Assembly (NCBI GenBank): GCA_021836725.1
Contig: JAKBHL010000005.1
Location: 1 to 50,339, forward strand
Length of the DNA stretch: 50,339 nt
From: a bacterium
GTDB taxonomy: Bacteria; Patescibacteriota; Minisyncoccia; Phycocordibacterales; Phycocordibacteraceae
Direction of reading: 5' to 3'
Part shown: in pieces, positions 50,228 to 50,339 of the stretch
How positions within the stretch are numbered: the stretch's first letter is position 1
Layout of the letters: every line of letters begins with the position of its first letter
Position numbers and translations under genes: made by a program
The notes under the pieces: model-generated
Databases searched by the model: none
Told to the model about the DNA's origin: nothing
Seen by the model: only the letters and a program-made list of their open reading frames with translations

Positions 50228-50255
50228 AGAGTACACGCATATTTACATTTGTCAA
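50228..50255 (-). promoter_or_regulatory. sigma70-type promoter of the lipoprotein gene
   Basis: On the minus strand TTGACA (50255-50250) and TACTCT (50233-50228) are 16 bp apart. The leader would be about 55 nt. Confidence 0.55.
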
Positions 50256-50316
50256 ATATCGCGTCGGTACGCTAGTGTGGTAGGCAATGGGCGCGATTTC
50301 TTTCAGCATAGAGGCG

Positions 50317-50339
50317 CGGGCGCCGCAAAGCGGCGCCCG
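50317..50339. terminator. GC-rich hairpin at the window edge
   Basis: CGGGCGCCGC and GCGGCGCCCG pair around AAA up to the last base. Probably terminator of a gene outside the window. Confidence 0.5.

Overview
The window looks like the chromosome of a Patescibacteria (Candidate Phyla Radiation) bacterium, most likely in the Parcubacteria. This is inferred from gene content, not from a search. The evidence is: compact genes with 4-nt overlaps; tRNAs that mostly lack an encoded CCA; a stripped-down IF-2 and DnaX; strings of small VirB2-like two-helix membrane proteins; a membrane-anchored degenerate serine-protease-like protein; a VirD4/VirB4-like ATPase; DprA; and many anchored proteins with Ser/Thr/Ala-rich linkers. 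The DNA is GC-rich and TGA is used as a normal stop, so this is not a code-25 lineage.

Layout. 1-5.6 kb: ribosomal protein S1 (minus), then a metallo-hydrolase-like protein, GyrA and a SAM methyltransferase. 5.6-9.3 kb: one operon with an anchored solute-binding protein followed by six small pilin-like membrane proteins. 9.3-11 kb: a minus-strand SPFH pair with strong Shine-Dalgarno sites. 11-14 kb: four tRNAs (Leu, Lys, Leu, Cys), a DUF5666-like protein and a class IV aminotransferase. 14-21 kb: RbfA/IF-2, a divergent cysteine desulfurase, an HtrA-like remnant, ClpB and L33 (rpmG). 21-25.7 kb: a zinc-ribbon islet, a pilin-transglycosylase fusion, MiaA, peroxiredoxin and ParB. 25.7-31.4 kb: a minus-strand DprA/EEP nuclease/TopA/RelA cluster. 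31.4-36.6 kb: SerS, FtsQ-like, Dus, DnaX and a matrixin-like protease. 36.6-38.2 kb: tRNA-Gln, an array of hairpins, an AT-richer HEPN-like gene and a GIY-YIG protein. 38.3-44 kb: MGMT, DsbA-like, ZIP, YibE/F-like, holin-like and DedA. 44-50.3 kb: type IV secretion-like ATPase, a large accessory protein, FKBP and a lipoprotein.

Three genome-scale signals stand out. (1) About twenty genes have a -10 box (often extended, TGnTANNNT) only 6-12 nt upstream of the start codon and no Shine-Dalgarno sequence, so leaderless mRNAs appear to be the rule. In two places a single palindromic AGTATACT serves as the -10 box for both divergent leaderless genes. (2) A dispersed structured element of about 110-155 bp occurs five times. 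Each copy starts at or runs into a TAG stop codon, and its long outer stem and inner hairpin show compensatory base changes. (3) Seven proteins carry the VirB2-like two-helix module. Five form a tandem paralogue array, and one is fused to a lysozyme-like domain, next to other type IV secretion/pilus-like parts. The few genes with strong Shine-Dalgarno sites and TTGACA promoters stand apart and may be later arrivals.

No intergenic gap exceeds 300 bp. The larger gaps hold the structured repeats, hairpin terminators and promoters listed below. No CRISPR array, rRNA, insertion sequence or origin was seen.
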